From Pseudosulfitobacter pseudonitzschiae (GTDB lineage Bacteria > Pseudomonadota > Alphaproteobacteria > Rhodobacterales > Rhodobacteraceae): 64,000 nucleotides of DNA. The notes below the pieces were generated by a model. The model was not told the origin of the DNA and did no database searches. It saw only the letters and a program-made list of their open reading frames with translations. Positions 1 to 8,496 of the stretch are shown here, one piece after another. Positions within the stretch are counted from its first letter, which is position 1, and every line of letters begins with the position of its first letter. Position numbers and translations under genes: made by a program. The stretch is from assembly GCF_002222635.1 (NCBI RefSeq), contig NZ_CP022415.1, forward strand, positions 1,550,001 through 1,614,000. The letters are read 5' to 3'.

Positions 1-1575
1 GTGGCTTCGGTCGCGGCGCATCTGGCGGATATGGGCGTGGGTCAGGGTGACCGCGTGGTCGCGATCCTGCCCAACACGCAGACCGCTGTGATTGCGTTTC
101 TGGCGACCGCGTCGCTGGGGGCTGTCTGGTCGCTTTGTGCGCCTGATATGGGGCATGTGGCGATCCTTGACCGGTTTACCCAGATCGAGCCCAAGGTGCT
201 GATCGCGCAAGACGGCTATACCCACGCGGGCAAACCGGTGGATCGCAGTGCCGTGATCGAACAGATCAGCGCGGGCCTGCCCAGTGTAACCAACCGCATC
301 ATGGTGCCCGTAGCGCACGCGCTTCCCGATGGTTGGACCGATTGGGCCACTCTGATCAACCGCAACGCCACGTTGCATAGCAAACAGGTGCCGTTCGAGC
401 ATCCGCTGTGGATTGTCTATTCGTCCGGCACCACCGGCAACCCCAAGCCCATCGTGCACAGCCATGGCGGCATCGTTCTGGAATCGGCCAAACAGTCTCT
501 GCATCAGGATCTGGGGCCGAAAGACCGCTATGCTTGGCTGACCTCGTCTGGCTGGATCATGTGGAACTCGCAATTTTCGGCTCTGGGGCAGGGTGCGATG
601 CTGGCGATGTACGACGGCGCGCCCCATCATCCCGATATGGGTGTGGTCTGGCGCTTTGTCGCGGACGAGGGGCTGACCTATTTCGGCGCAGGCGCGGCCT
701 TCTATGCGGGATGTCTGAAAGCGGGCATTTCACCGCGCACCGATGTCGATCTGTCAGCGTTGCGGTCGCTGGGATCGACCGGATCGCCATTGTCCGAAGA
801 CGCCTACAATTGGATTTACACCGAGGTAAAGGAGGACGTCTGGCTGGCACCCATTTCAGGTGGCACCGATCTGGCGGGCGCCTTTGTGCTGGGCCATCCC
901 AGCATGCCAGTGCGCGCAGGCGAAATGCAATGTCGTGCGCTTGGCAATGCGGTGCGCGCCTTTGATGAAGAGGGCACCGAGCTGATCAGCGCGGTGGGCG
1001 AGCTGGTATGTACCCAGCCGCTGCCATCGATGCCATTGTATTTCTGGGGCGACGAAGATGGCAGCCGTCTGCATGACGCCTATTTCGACACCTATCCCGG
1101 CATCTGGCGGCATGGGGACTGGATCGAGATCAACGCGCGCGGCGGGTCGGTGATCTTTGGCCGTTCCGACGCCACGATCAACCGCAAGGGGCTGCGCATG
1201 GGATCGGCCGAAATCTATCAGGCGGTCGAGGGATTGCCCGAAATCATGGATAGCCTTGTGGTCGATCTGGAGTTTCTGGGCCGCGAGAGTTTCATGCCGC
1301 TGTTCGTGGTTCCCGCCAAGGGGCAACGGCTGGATGATGCCCTAAAAGACAAGATCAACAACGCCATTCGCACCGGTGTTTCGGCGCGTTTTGTGCCCAA
1401 TGAAATCATCGAAGTGGCCGATATTCCACGCACCCTATCAGGGAAAAAACTTGAAGTTCCGGTGAAAAAGCTGCTTTTGGGCGGTGATCCGGTCCATGTC
1501 GTCAACCGCGACTCTATGGCCAACCCCGCCAGCTTCGACTTTTTCATAGATTACGCAAAGGCCCGTGCCACATGA
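1..1575 (+). CDS. Acetoacetyl-CoA synthetase, 5'-truncated by window edge
   Basis: ATP-dependent activation of acetoacetate to acetoacetyl-CoA, linking ketone-body or PHB-derived acetoacetate to central metabolism. It is an ANL-superfamily adenylating enzyme: the ATP-binding loop YSSGTTGNPKP lies near residues 140-150 of the visible 524, a GGTD motif follows near 288, the hinge region RKGLRMGS near 395, and the C-terminal LSGKKLEVPVKK carries the likely catalytic lysine. Family members are about 650 residues, so roughly 120-130 N-terminal residues lie before the window and the first visible codon is not the true start. The stop overlaps the start of the thioesterase gene (ATGA), so the two are probably co-translated. 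The closing Ala-Asn-Pro-containing tail fits the acetoacetyl-CoA synthetase subfamily better than acetyl-CoA synthetase. Confidence 0.9.
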   Translation: MASVAAHLADMGVGQGDRVVAILPNTQTAVIAFLATASLGAVWSLCAPDMGHVAILDRFTQIEPKVLIAQDGYTHAGKPVDRSAVIEQISAGLPSVTNRIMVPVAHALPDGWTDWATLINRNATLHSKQVPFEHPLWIVYSSGTTGNPKPIVHSHGGIVLESAKQSLHQDLGPKDRYAWLTSSGWIMWNSQFSALGQGAMLAMYDGAPHHPDMGVVWRFVADEGLTYFGAGAAFYAGCLKAGISPRTDVDLSALRSLGSTGSPLSEDAYNWIYTEVKEDVWLAPISGGTDLAGAFVLGHPSMPVRAGEMQCRALGNAVRAFDEEGTELISAVGELVCTQPLPSMPLYFWGDEDGSRLHDAYFDTYPGIWRHGDWIEINARGGSVIFGRSDATINRKGLRMGSAEIYQAVEGLPEIMDSLVVDLEFLGRESFMPLFVVPAKGQRLDDALKDKINNAIRTGVSARFVPNEIIEVADIPRTLSGKKLEVPVKKLLLGGDPVHVVNRDSMANPASFDFFIDYAKARAT

Positions 1576-2441
1576 CAGATGCCCACCAGACCCTTCTGGA
1601 CCTGCTCGAAGTCGAACAACTCGAAGTCGATTTGTTTCGGGGTACAGGGCAGGGTGGTGAAACCTCGACCCGTATTTTCGGCGGGCAGGTCATCGGTCAG
1701 GCGCTGGCTGCGGCCTATGGCACCGTGCCGCACCGGCTGTGCCATTCCCTGCACGCCTATTTCATCCGGCCCGGTGATCCGGAAATTCCGGTGATCTATC
1801 AGGTGGACCGCGCCCGCGACGGGGGCAGCTTTACCACCCGCCGCGTGGTGGCGATCCAGCACGGCAAGCAGATCCTGAACATGTCGGCCAGCTTTCACGT
1901 CGAAGAACCGGGCCGCCATCACCAGCATCCGATGCCGCAAGTCTCGGGGCCAGAGAATTGGCCAGACCGCAACAAGCTGCGTGCCGATGAACTGGACCGC
2001 GTCCCCGAAAGCCGTCGTGCCGACTTTATGCGTCCGCGTCCCATAGAATTGCACGACGTCAATCCGCGCGACATGTTCGAGCCGGAAATCACGTCAGACG
2101 AAAACCAGTCGTGGTTCCGCATGTCCGCCGCCAAAGGATCCAGTCCGCAAATGCAGCACTGCATGCTGGCCTACGCGTCGGATATGAACCTGCTGGGGTC
2201 GTCGCTGCGTCCGCACGGTCTGACGTGGATGAACGGAAAGGTGATGACCGCCAGTCTGGATCACGCCATGTGGTTCCACGCGCCGGTGCATTTCGAAAAC
2301 TGGCATTTGTATACGATGAACAGCCCGTGGACAGGTGGTGCGCGCGGGTTCAACCGTGGCAGCATCTACAATCAGGATGGTGTGCTGGTGGCCTCGACCG
2401 CCCAAGAGGGGCTGATGCGCGAGATAAAACCGCGCGATTGA
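1572..2441 (+). CDS. tesB: Acyl-CoA thioesterase II (TesB)
   Basis: Hydrolyses medium/long-chain acyl-CoA to free fatty acid and CoA in the cytoplasm. The 289-residue length matches TesB (about 286). It shows the double hot-dog layout: an N-terminal half with FGGQVIGQAL (about 36-45) and the SFTTRRV strand, and a C-terminal half with SLDHAMWFH and WTGGARGFNRG, ending in ASTAQEGLMR, which is highly typical of TesB. The ATG overlaps the stop of the acetoacetyl-CoA synthetase gene by four bases, implying one operon and coupled translation. It probably relieves or balances the acyl-CoA pool of the neighbouring CoA-ester genes. Confidence 0.93.
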   Translation: MTDAHQTLLDLLEVEQLEVDLFRGTGQGGETSTRIFGGQVIGQALAAAYGTVPHRLCHSLHAYFIRPGDPEIPVIYQVDRARDGGSFTTRRVVAIQHGKQILNMSASFHVEEPGRHHQHPMPQVSGPENWPDRNKLRADELDRVPESRRADFMRPRPIELHDVNPRDMFEPEITSDENQSWFRMSAAKGSSPQMQHCMLAYASDMNLLGSSLRPHGLTWMNGKVMTASLDHAMWFHAPVHFENWHLYTMNSPWTGGARGFNRGSIYNQDGVLVASTAQEGLMREIKPRD

Positions 2442-2451
2442 CGCGGTGTAA

Positions 2452-2474
2452 GCGGCGCACATAATGCGCGCCGC
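2452..2474. terminator. Possible bidirectional terminator hairpin
   Basis: Inverted repeat GCGGCGC / GCGCCGC with a 9-base loop, between the convergent tesB and VOC genes. There is no U-tract, so termination is only inferred from position. Confidence 0.35.
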
Positions 2475-2480
2475 AAGTCC

Positions 2481-2852
2481 TTATCCAAAAACGAAAAAGC
2501 ACAGCTTGTTGTTGTCGGCATCGCGCACATAGGCGCCATAGAACCTATCGGGAATGCGCTGGCCCGGTGCGCCGTCGTCTATGGCACCCAGTTCGATCGC
2601 GCGCGCATAGATCGCGTCGACCTCTTCCTTGCTATCCGCAACAAAGGCTACCATCGTTCCGTTGCCTGCGCTGGCGGGCTGTTTGTCATAGGGTTCGCAG
2701 ACCGCCAGCATCGGCTGGCCGCGCCCTGTGCTGATAAAGGCGATGCGCCCCATGTCTGTGACGATTTTCGCGCCCTTCGATGCGAAAAGCTCTGCGTAGA
2801 ACTGTTTGGCGCGTTCCATGTCCGACACGCCGAGGGTCGTGTAACCGATCAT
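2481..2852 (-). CDS. VOC (glyoxalase/bleomycin resistance) family protein
   Basis: A 123-residue single VOC-fold protein. It opens with MIGYTTLGVSDMERAKQFY, the usual first beta-alpha unit of this superfamily, and ends with YVRDADNNKLCFF, the canonical DPDGN-like end where a metal-ligand Glu is often replaced. Here the sequence is DADNNKLCF, so a classical metal-binding Glu in this last strand is absent and catalytic activity is uncertain. It lies 27 bp downstream of the SDR gene on the same strand and is probably the last gene of the leftward acyl-CoA operon. The substrate is unknown. Confidence 0.8.
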   Translation of the reverse strand: MIGYTTLGVSDMERAKQFYAELFASKGAKIVTDMGRIAFISTGRGQPMLAVCEPYDKQPASAGNGTMVAFVADSKEEVDAIYARAIELGAIDDGAPGQRIPDRFYGAYVRDADNNKLCFFVFG

Positions 2853-2879
2853 ATATTTATCCTTTGACGTGATGCGCCG

Positions 2880-3653
2880 TCAGGCGTCATTGAACTGCCC
2901 GAACTTGCGGTTCAGCTTGCGCATGCCGCCAATCCAGCGGTCATAGTTCTCGGTCTTGTTGCGCATGTATCCCATGACTTCGGGATGCGGCAGTACCAGA
3001 AACGTCTCGTTTCGGATGGTCTCGACACAGGCTTGGGCAACCACGTTCGGCTCCATCATGCCGTCGATCGATGCCACATGATCCTCGTGCCCGCGTGTCA
3101 TTTCGGTGCGCACGGCTTGAGGACAGAGAACAGAGACCTTGATGCCCTGATCGCCATAGGTCATCGCCAGCCACTCGGCCAGTCCCACAGCGGCGTGTTT
3201 GGTAACGCCATAAGGCGCGCTTCCCACCTGATTAAGCAGGCCCGCCGCCGACGAGGTATTCAGCAGATAGCCACCGCCGCGTTCCGACATCAGCGGCACC
3301 AGCTTGCGCGCCGCCCAAACGTGGGACATCACGTTGATTTCCCAGATACGCTGCCAGCCGTCGTTATCCACCTCGACACCGCCGGGGATCGAGATACCCG
3401 CATTCGAGCAGAACAGATCAATCGGGCCCACCTCGTTCTCAACACGCTCGATCATCGCCACGATCTGCGTTTCGCTGGATACGTCAACTTCGATGGCCAG
3501 ACCGTCAATGCTGTTGGCGGTCTGGTTGGCCCCTTTGAAATCGCGATCAACGCAGATCACGATGGCGCCTTCGGCGCTATAGGCTTCACACATGGCGCGC
3601 CCGATGCCGCTGGCGGCACCGGTTACGATAACAATTTTATCTTTCAATTCCAT
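2880..3653 (-). CDS. SDR family NAD(P)-dependent oxidoreductase
   Basis: Classical short-chain dehydrogenase of 257 residues. It has the dinucleotide-binding TGAASGIG at about 11-18, an acidic residue at the end of beta-2 (CVDRD) suggesting NAD preference, the NAG motif near 88, catalytic Ser in NTSSAAG and the YGVTK active site near 150-155. It probably oxidises or reduces a hydroxy/keto acyl intermediate. It is transcribed with the next SDR (3-bp gap) and the acyl-CoA dehydrogenase and hydratase, so a 3-hydroxyacyl-CoA dehydrogenase-like role is plausible but not proven. Confidence 0.85.
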   Translation of the reverse strand: MELKDKIVIVTGAASGIGRAMCEAYSAEGAIVICVDRDFKGANQTANSIDGLAIEVDVSSETQIVAMIERVENEVGPIDLFCSNAGISIPGGVEVDNDGWQRIWEINVMSHVWAARKLVPLMSERGGGYLLNTSSAAGLLNQVGSAPYGVTKHAAVGLAEWLAMTYGDQGIKVSVLCPQAVRTEMTRGHEDHVASIDGMMEPNVVAQACVETIRNETFLVLPHPEVMGYMRNKTENYDRWIGGMRKLNRKFGQFNDA

Positions 3654-3656
3654 TGC

Positions 3657-4430
3657 TTATGTCCACATGTTCGACCCGCCACAGACGGTCAACGCCTGTC
3701 CGGTCATGTATTTGCTGGCATCCGACGCAAGATAGACAGCAAGCCCGCCAAAATCGTCCGGCTCGCCCAGACGGCGCAGCGGAATTTCGCCCTGAATGCG
3801 CTTTTCCACTTCCGGATTGTCCCACAGTTCGCGGGCAAAGTCGGTTTTGACCAATCCGGGGCAGATCGCGTTGAACCGGATGCCCTGCGGCCCGAATTCC
3901 TGCGCCAGGTTTCGCACCAGACCGATCAGCGCCAGTTTGGACATGCCATAGGTGCCCAGCATTTCTGACGGTTTGAACGCACCGATGGATGATGTGAACA
4001 TCATCGAACCGGCGCCCTTTTCGATCATGTCGGGGGCAACCATCGTGGCCAGCCACTGGTTCGACAGCACGTTGGCGTTCATCGTCTTTTGATAGGCGTC
4101 GTCTGGAATTTCAGACGTTTTCCCGTAATAGGGATTCACGCCCGCGTTGCCGACAACGATGTCGATAGGGCCTGCAATCTTGCGGGTCTGGTCGACAAGC
4201 GCCTGAAGCTGGTCCTTGTAGCCGACGTTGCAGGCCAAGCCGTGGGCGCGTGTCGCGCCCACAGTTTTGTTGATGTCAGCGGCGGCTGCGTCCAGTTGAT
4301 CCTGCTTGCGCGCAGAGATCACGACGGTCGCGCCATGTTCGGCCAATGCGGTGGCCATCGCCAGCCCCATGCCCTTGGACGCGCCCGTCAGCAGAGCCAC
4401 TTTTCCGGTCAGGTCAAACATCTTGCTCAT
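3657..4430 (-). CDS. SDR family oxidoreductase (FabG-like)
   Basis: Second SDR in tandem, 257 residues. It has TGASKGMG at about 15-22, NAG near 93, TSSIGAF with the catalytic Ser, YGMSK, and the PGLVKTDFA segment common after the active site. The start ATG overlaps the stop of the acyl-CoA dehydrogenase gene by four bases, so translation is coupled. Identity to the other SDR is only family-level, so this does not look like a recent duplication. Two SDRs next to a dehydrogenase and a hydratase suggest successive oxidation steps on a CoA ester; the exact substrate cannot be read from sequence. Confidence 0.85.
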   Translation of the reverse strand: MSKMFDLTGKVALLTGASKGMGLAMATALAEHGATVVISARKQDQLDAAAADINKTVGATRAHGLACNVGYKDQLQALVDQTRKIAGPIDIVVGNAGVNPYYGKTSEIPDDAYQKTMNANVLSNQWLATMVAPDMIEKGAGSMMFTSSIGAFKPSEMLGTYGMSKLALIGLVRNLAQEFGPQGIRFNAICPGLVKTDFARELWDNPEVEKRIQGEIPLRRLGEPDDFGGLAVYLASDASKYMTGQALTVCGGSNMWT

Positions 4431-5731
4431 GGGCCCGAAAACACCTTGCCCTGCGCTTTGCCATGTGCGGCCAGCTGGCGTTCGTTGCTTGCCTGAAACT
4501 CCGACACTTCGGCTCGGGCCACAACGTGGTGGTGAACCTCATCAGGGCCATCGGCAAAGCGCAGCGTACGCTGGCCGGTGTACATATTCGACAGCGGCGA
4601 CCATTGCGACAGACCTGTGGCACCGTGCACCTGCATCGACTGGTCGATGATCTGGCATACTTTTTCCGGCACCATCGCCTTGATCATGCTGACCCAGATG
4701 CGGGCCTCTTTGTTGCCCAGAACGTCCATCGCCTTGGCCGCCTTGAGAACCATCAAACGCATGGCTTCAATTTCGATCCGTGCGCGGCTGATGGTTTCCA
4801 TGTTCTTGCCAAGGTCCACGATCCGCTTGCCAAAGGCCTGACGGTTGATCGCGCGGTCCATCAGCAGGTCCAGCGCCTTTTCGGCCTGACCGATCGAACG
4901 CATGCAGTGGTGAATACGACCCGGCCCCAAGCGGACCTGACTGATTTCAAAGCCCCTGCCTTCGCCCCACAGGATGTTTTCCTCAGGCACGCGGACGTTT
5001 GTGAACTTGATGTGCATGTGACCATGCGGCGCGTCATCGTGGCCGAAAACGTGCATCGGGCCCAGAATTTCAACGCCGGGAGTGTCGACGGGCACAAGGA
5101 TCTGGCTTTGCTGGCGGAAAGATTCCGCATCGGGCGAGGTTTTGACCATAACAATCATGATCTTGCAGCGCGGATCGCCCGCACCGGAAATATAGTATTT
5201 CTCGCCGTTGATGACCCATTCACCGTTCTCCAGCACAGCTGAAGTCGAGATGTTCTTGGCATCGGACGAGGCCACATCGGGTTCGGTCATGGCAAAGGCA
5301 GAACGGATTTCACCGGCCAGCAAAGGTTTCAGCCACTTGTCTTTTTGCGCTTGGGTGCCGACACGTTCCAACACTTCCATGTTGCCGGTGTCCGGCGCCG
5401 AGCAGTTCAGCGTTTCGGGTGCCAGCGGGCTTTTGCCCAACTCTGCCGCGATATAGGCATAGTCGAGGTTCGACAGACCTTCGCCGGTTTCGGCATTGGG
5501 CAGGAAGAAATTCCACAGACCCGCCTCGCGCGCCTTTTGCTTGGCACCTTCCAGCAGCTCCAGCTGACCGGGCGCATAGGACCAGCGGTCGGCGCGGCCT
5601 TCACCAAGGCGATAGAATTCTTCGGTGATCGGATCGACGTTGTCACGGATGTGACGGATGACCGCGTTCAGCAACGGTTTGTTGCCCTCGGACATTTCCA
5701 GATTGTTCATTTCCGGCGTTGATTTTGCCAT
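4427..5731 (-). CDS. Acyl-CoA dehydrogenase (ACAD10/11-like subfamily)
   Basis: FAD-dependent alpha,beta-desaturation of an acyl-CoA. The 434 residues cover the three ACAD domains: an alpha-helical N-domain, a middle beta domain with FAMTEPDVASSDA and WVINGEKYYISGA, and a C-terminal helical domain with RAINRQAFGK and QVHGATG. The GHDDAPHGH segment and the GRIHHCMRS loop are typical of the longer ACAD10/ACAD11-like branch rather than classical short-chain enzymes. The ATG at 5731 was chosen over one seven codons upstream because GAGAGG lies 9 bases before it. It sits in the middle of the leftward CoA-ester operon. Confidence 0.9.
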   Translation of the reverse strand: MAKSTPEMNNLEMSEGNKPLLNAVIRHIRDNVDPITEEFYRLGEGRADRWSYAPGQLELLEGAKQKAREAGLWNFFLPNAETGEGLSNLDYAYIAAELGKSPLAPETLNCSAPDTGNMEVLERVGTQAQKDKWLKPLLAGEIRSAFAMTEPDVASSDAKNISTSAVLENGEWVINGEKYYISGAGDPRCKIMIVMVKTSPDAESFRQQSQILVPVDTPGVEILGPMHVFGHDDAPHGHMHIKFTNVRVPEENILWGEGRGFEISQVRLGPGRIHHCMRSIGQAEKALDLLMDRAINRQAFGKRIVDLGKNMETISRARIEIEAMRLMVLKAAKAMDVLGNKEARIWVSMIKAMVPEKVCQIIDQSMQVHGATGLSQWSPLSNMYTGQRTLRFADGPDEVHHHVVARAEVSEFQASNERQLAAHGKAQGKVFSGP

Positions 5732-5755
5732 ATGTAAGGCCCTCTCTTTCAATTT

Positions 5756-6529
5756 TTATCTGTTGACCCAATCGGGTTTGCGCTTCTCGACAAAGGCGGT
5801 GACACCCTCGCGGTGATCTTCGGTTTTCATCAGTTCGCCCAGCACTTCGTAGCTGTAGGCCAGACTGTCATTCAGCCCCTCGGCGCGGGCCATTTCGTTC
5901 AGCACACGTTTCGTTGCCCGCACGGACGATGGTGATTGCGAAGCGATCTCTTCTGCCATCTTCATGGCGGCCTCCATCAAGTCGGCCTGTGGCACCACCG
6001 CGTTCAGGATGCCGTGGCCCAATGCCTCGGCGGCGTCCATGTGGCGGCCTGTGAATAGCAGTTCGTTCGCCTTGGTGCGCGACATGAACCGCGACAGGCG
6101 CTGCACGCCGCCGGTGGCCGCGAAAAAGCCGACCTTGACTTCGGGTAGGGCATAGGTCGAGTTGTCTGCCCCGATGATAATGTCGCAGGCCAGCGCCGTT
6201 TCAAATCCGCCCCCCATGGCAAACCCGTTCACGGCGGCGATTACCGGCTTGTCGAGATCAAAGCGTTTGCTGAGACCGGCAAAGCCGCTGTCGGGAATAC
6301 TGCCGCCCTTGCCGGATGCGCTGTGCTTCAGGTCGTTGCCTGCCGAAAACGCCTTGTCGCCCGCGCCGGTCAGCACCGCGACCCACAGATCGGGGTTGTC
6401 GCGGAAGTCGTTCCAGATCGCATCCATTTCCATATGCATCGGCGGATGCACGGCGTTGTAGACCTCGGGGCGATTCATGGTCACGATCAGGATCGGACCA
6501 CGGGTCTCGCTGGTGACGAATTCAGGCAT
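5756..6529 (-). CDS. Enoyl-CoA hydratase/isomerase (crotonase) family protein
   Basis: A 257-residue crotonase, probably hydrating the enoyl-CoA made by the neighbouring dehydrogenase. The oxyanion-hole motifs FSAGNDLK (about 60-67) and NGFAMGGGFETALACD (about 105-120) are present. The second catalytic Glu position is in LPEVKVGF. At the first position the usual GGCEL is GGFET, which keeps Glu. The start overlaps the 3' end of the CoA-ligase gene by 8 bases. The family also includes isomerases and lyases, so the reaction is inferred from context. Confidence 0.87.
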   Translation of the reverse strand: MPEFVTSETRGPILIVTMNRPEVYNAVHPPMHMEMDAIWNDFRDNPDLWVAVLTGAGDKAFSAGNDLKHSASGKGGSIPDSGFAGLSKRFDLDKPVIAAVNGFAMGGGFETALACDIIIGADNSTYALPEVKVGFFAATGGVQRLSRFMSRTKANELLFTGRHMDAAEALGHGILNAVVPQADLMEAAMKMAEEIASQSPSSVRATKRVLNEMARAEGLNDSLAYSYEVLGELMKTEDHREGVTAFVEKRKPDWVNR

Positions 6530-8222
6530 TCAGTTTGTCCTTATTTAGGCAAGTGGCTTGCAGCCCGCGGCGGTCAATCTTGTCGGTGGTGCCACGGGGC
6601 AGGGGATCGGTCTGGAACCAGAAATGTTCGGGCACTTTGAACTTGGCGATATGGTCGCGCAAAAAGGCCTTGAGGTCTTCCTCATTCACCGAATGCCCCG
6701 GTTTCAACTGCACACCAGCCCCCACCACTTCACCCAGACGGTCGTGCGGCACGCTGAATACACAGGCCTCGGCCACAGCCGGATGGCTGTGCAACGCACC
6801 CTCGACATCCAGACAGGCGATGTTTTCGCCGCCGCGAATGATGATGTTTTTCTTGCGATCGACGATGGTCACGATGCCTTCATCGTCGATGAACCCCAGA
6901 TCGCCCGACCGCAGCCAGCCGTCCTGCAGCACTTCCGCGGTGGCCTTGGGTTTATTCAGGTATTCGCGCATGTTGCAGGGGCTTTTGACAGTGATTTCAC
7001 CCACTTCGCCCACGCCCACAGGCTGGCCCGCATCATCAAGAAACCGCAATTCCTGCACTGCGGGATAAAGCCTGCCAGCTGCACCGGGGTGTTTGAGGTA
7101 ATCATCGCCCAAAAGCCCGATACCCATCGCATTGGTTTCGGTCATGCCCCAACCGGTTGCGACAGCGGCGTTTTTGAACGTTCCCGCAATCTCGGCCACT
7201 TGGGCGGCAGGGCGTTTGGCACCACCGCTGCCGATATAGGTCAGCAACGGCAAATCTTCGCCCATCTCGCGGGCGGCGACGACCAGATCGGCGGATTGGG
7301 TCGGCACACCCAAAAAACGCGTGACCTCTTCGTCGCGGATCAGTTCGACCGCCCTGCGCGCATCCCACTTTGGCATCACCACGATCTTGGCTCCCGCAGG
7401 CATGCTGAGCATGAAACTGGGGTGCGTGGCCGTGACGTGAAACAACGGGGTGACAATCAGAACCGCAGGGCGCGGGGCCACCGCGTCGGGGTCTTCGGGC
7501 GGCTCGATCAACGGACCCATGACAAAGGTCAGCAACCACGAATAAACCGCGTTGACGACGCCGCGATGGGTCTGCACCACGCCCTTGGGTTTGCCCGTTG
7601 TGCCCGACGAATACATGATCGCAAAGTCGTCATCGGTATCGATGGTCACTTGTGCGGGCGCCACATCACCAACTCCCTGCATCAGATCCGCAAGGCTGTG
7701 GGGCAATTGCGCGTCGCGCACGCCGATCACCGTCAGTCCAAGGGGCACTTCCAGTGGCACCAGCCGCGCCGCGCGGTCACCATCTGCCAGCACCAGTTTG
7801 GCCGCACTGTCTTGCAGGGCATAGTCCAGCTCTTCGGTGGTCCACCAGCCGTTGAGGAACACAACCACGCCGCCAAGTGAGGCAATCGCCATCATGCCCA
7901 GCAACAGTTCGGGGCAGTTGCGCATGGCCAGTGCCACCCGTGTGCCACGCCTGACACCAAACTGGTTGCCTAAAATATGGGCGAGCCGGTCGATATCGGC
8001 CATAAATTCATCATAGGTCCAGCGTTCGTTTTCGAACACCAAATATTCTGCGGCACCGTTCTGCTGGGCCTCGCGGCTGGCGCGCATCATCGTCACCACG
8101 TCACCGGGTGCGTTCTTATAGACCGTAAAGTCCACGCCGCGAATGTTGGCTTTGGCCAGTTCGAACCGCGGATCGGTGGTGGTCAGATGGGCCGCCGCCT
8201 CGTCATAGGTCATAGCCGTCAT
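6522..8222 (-). CDS. Class I adenylate-forming acyl-CoA ligase
   Basis: ATP-dependent CoA ligase of 566 residues that probably activates the carboxylic acid substrate of this operon. It has YSSGTTGKPKGVVQTH (P-loop), GWGMTETNAMG, WLRSGDLGFIDDEG and DRKKNIIIRGGENI, and the C-terminal catalytic Lys region PRGTTDKIDRRGL. It resembles medium/long-chain fatty-acyl-CoA ligases. The chosen ATG at 8222 overlaps the stop of a 14-codon ORF (8219-8263) that carries the only strong Shine-Dalgarno sequence, so initiation may depend on translational coupling. A GTG at 8249 is an in-frame alternative with no evident ribosome site. It is the first structural gene of the leftward operon. Confidence 0.88.
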   Translation of the reverse strand: MTAMTYDEAAAHLTTTDPRFELAKANIRGVDFTVYKNAPGDVVTMMRASREAQQNGAAEYLVFENERWTYDEFMADIDRLAHILGNQFGVRRGTRVALAMRNCPELLLGMMAIASLGGVVVFLNGWWTTEELDYALQDSAAKLVLADGDRAARLVPLEVPLGLTVIGVRDAQLPHSLADLMQGVGDVAPAQVTIDTDDDFAIMYSSGTTGKPKGVVQTHRGVVNAVYSWLLTFVMGPLIEPPEDPDAVAPRPAVLIVTPLFHVTATHPSFMLSMPAGAKIVVMPKWDARRAVELIRDEEVTRFLGVPTQSADLVVAAREMGEDLPLLTYIGSGGAKRPAAQVAEIAGTFKNAAVATGWGMTETNAMGIGLLGDDYLKHPGAAGRLYPAVQELRFLDDAGQPVGVGEVGEITVKSPCNMREYLNKPKATAEVLQDGWLRSGDLGFIDDEGIVTIVDRKKNIIIRGGENIACLDVEGALHSHPAVAEACVFSVPHDRLGEVVGAGVQLKPGHSVNEEDLKAFLRDHIAKFKVPEHFWFQTDPLPRGTTDKIDRRGLQATCLNKDKLNA

Positions 8223-8263
8223 CGCAGACCCGCCTTGCGCGCCGCGCACATGGAATTCGCCAT
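8219..8263 (-). CDS. Putative 14-codon leader ORF coupled to CoA ligase
   Basis: A short ORF, MANSMCAARKAGLR, begins with ATG at 8263 preceded by GGGAGGA about 6 bases upstream, the best ribosome site in this promoter region. Its TGA overlaps the ATG of the CoA-ligase gene (ATGA). It may be a regulatory leader or just a device that delivers ribosomes to the ligase start. It could also be a chance ORF in the 5' untranslated region; no homology is known to me. Confidence 0.35.
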   Translation of the reverse strand: MANSMCAARKAGLR

Positions 8264-8496
8264 GTGAATCCTCCCGTTTTTACGGACCGGGACGTCCTCC
8301 TTCCCGGTTCCTTAGCGGCAACCCTAGGGGCAAAAGATCGCACTGCCAATACCGCAGAATGGAATTGCGTTTCGCTGCGACGTAAGGTCAGAAAAACCGG
8401 AAACGGGGGGAAATCAGCCGATGCGTCGCGTTGACAACCCTGCGTGCGCACGCAACAAGTTGCCCCGTTCAATGACGCCGCAAAAGGCCGCCTGTT

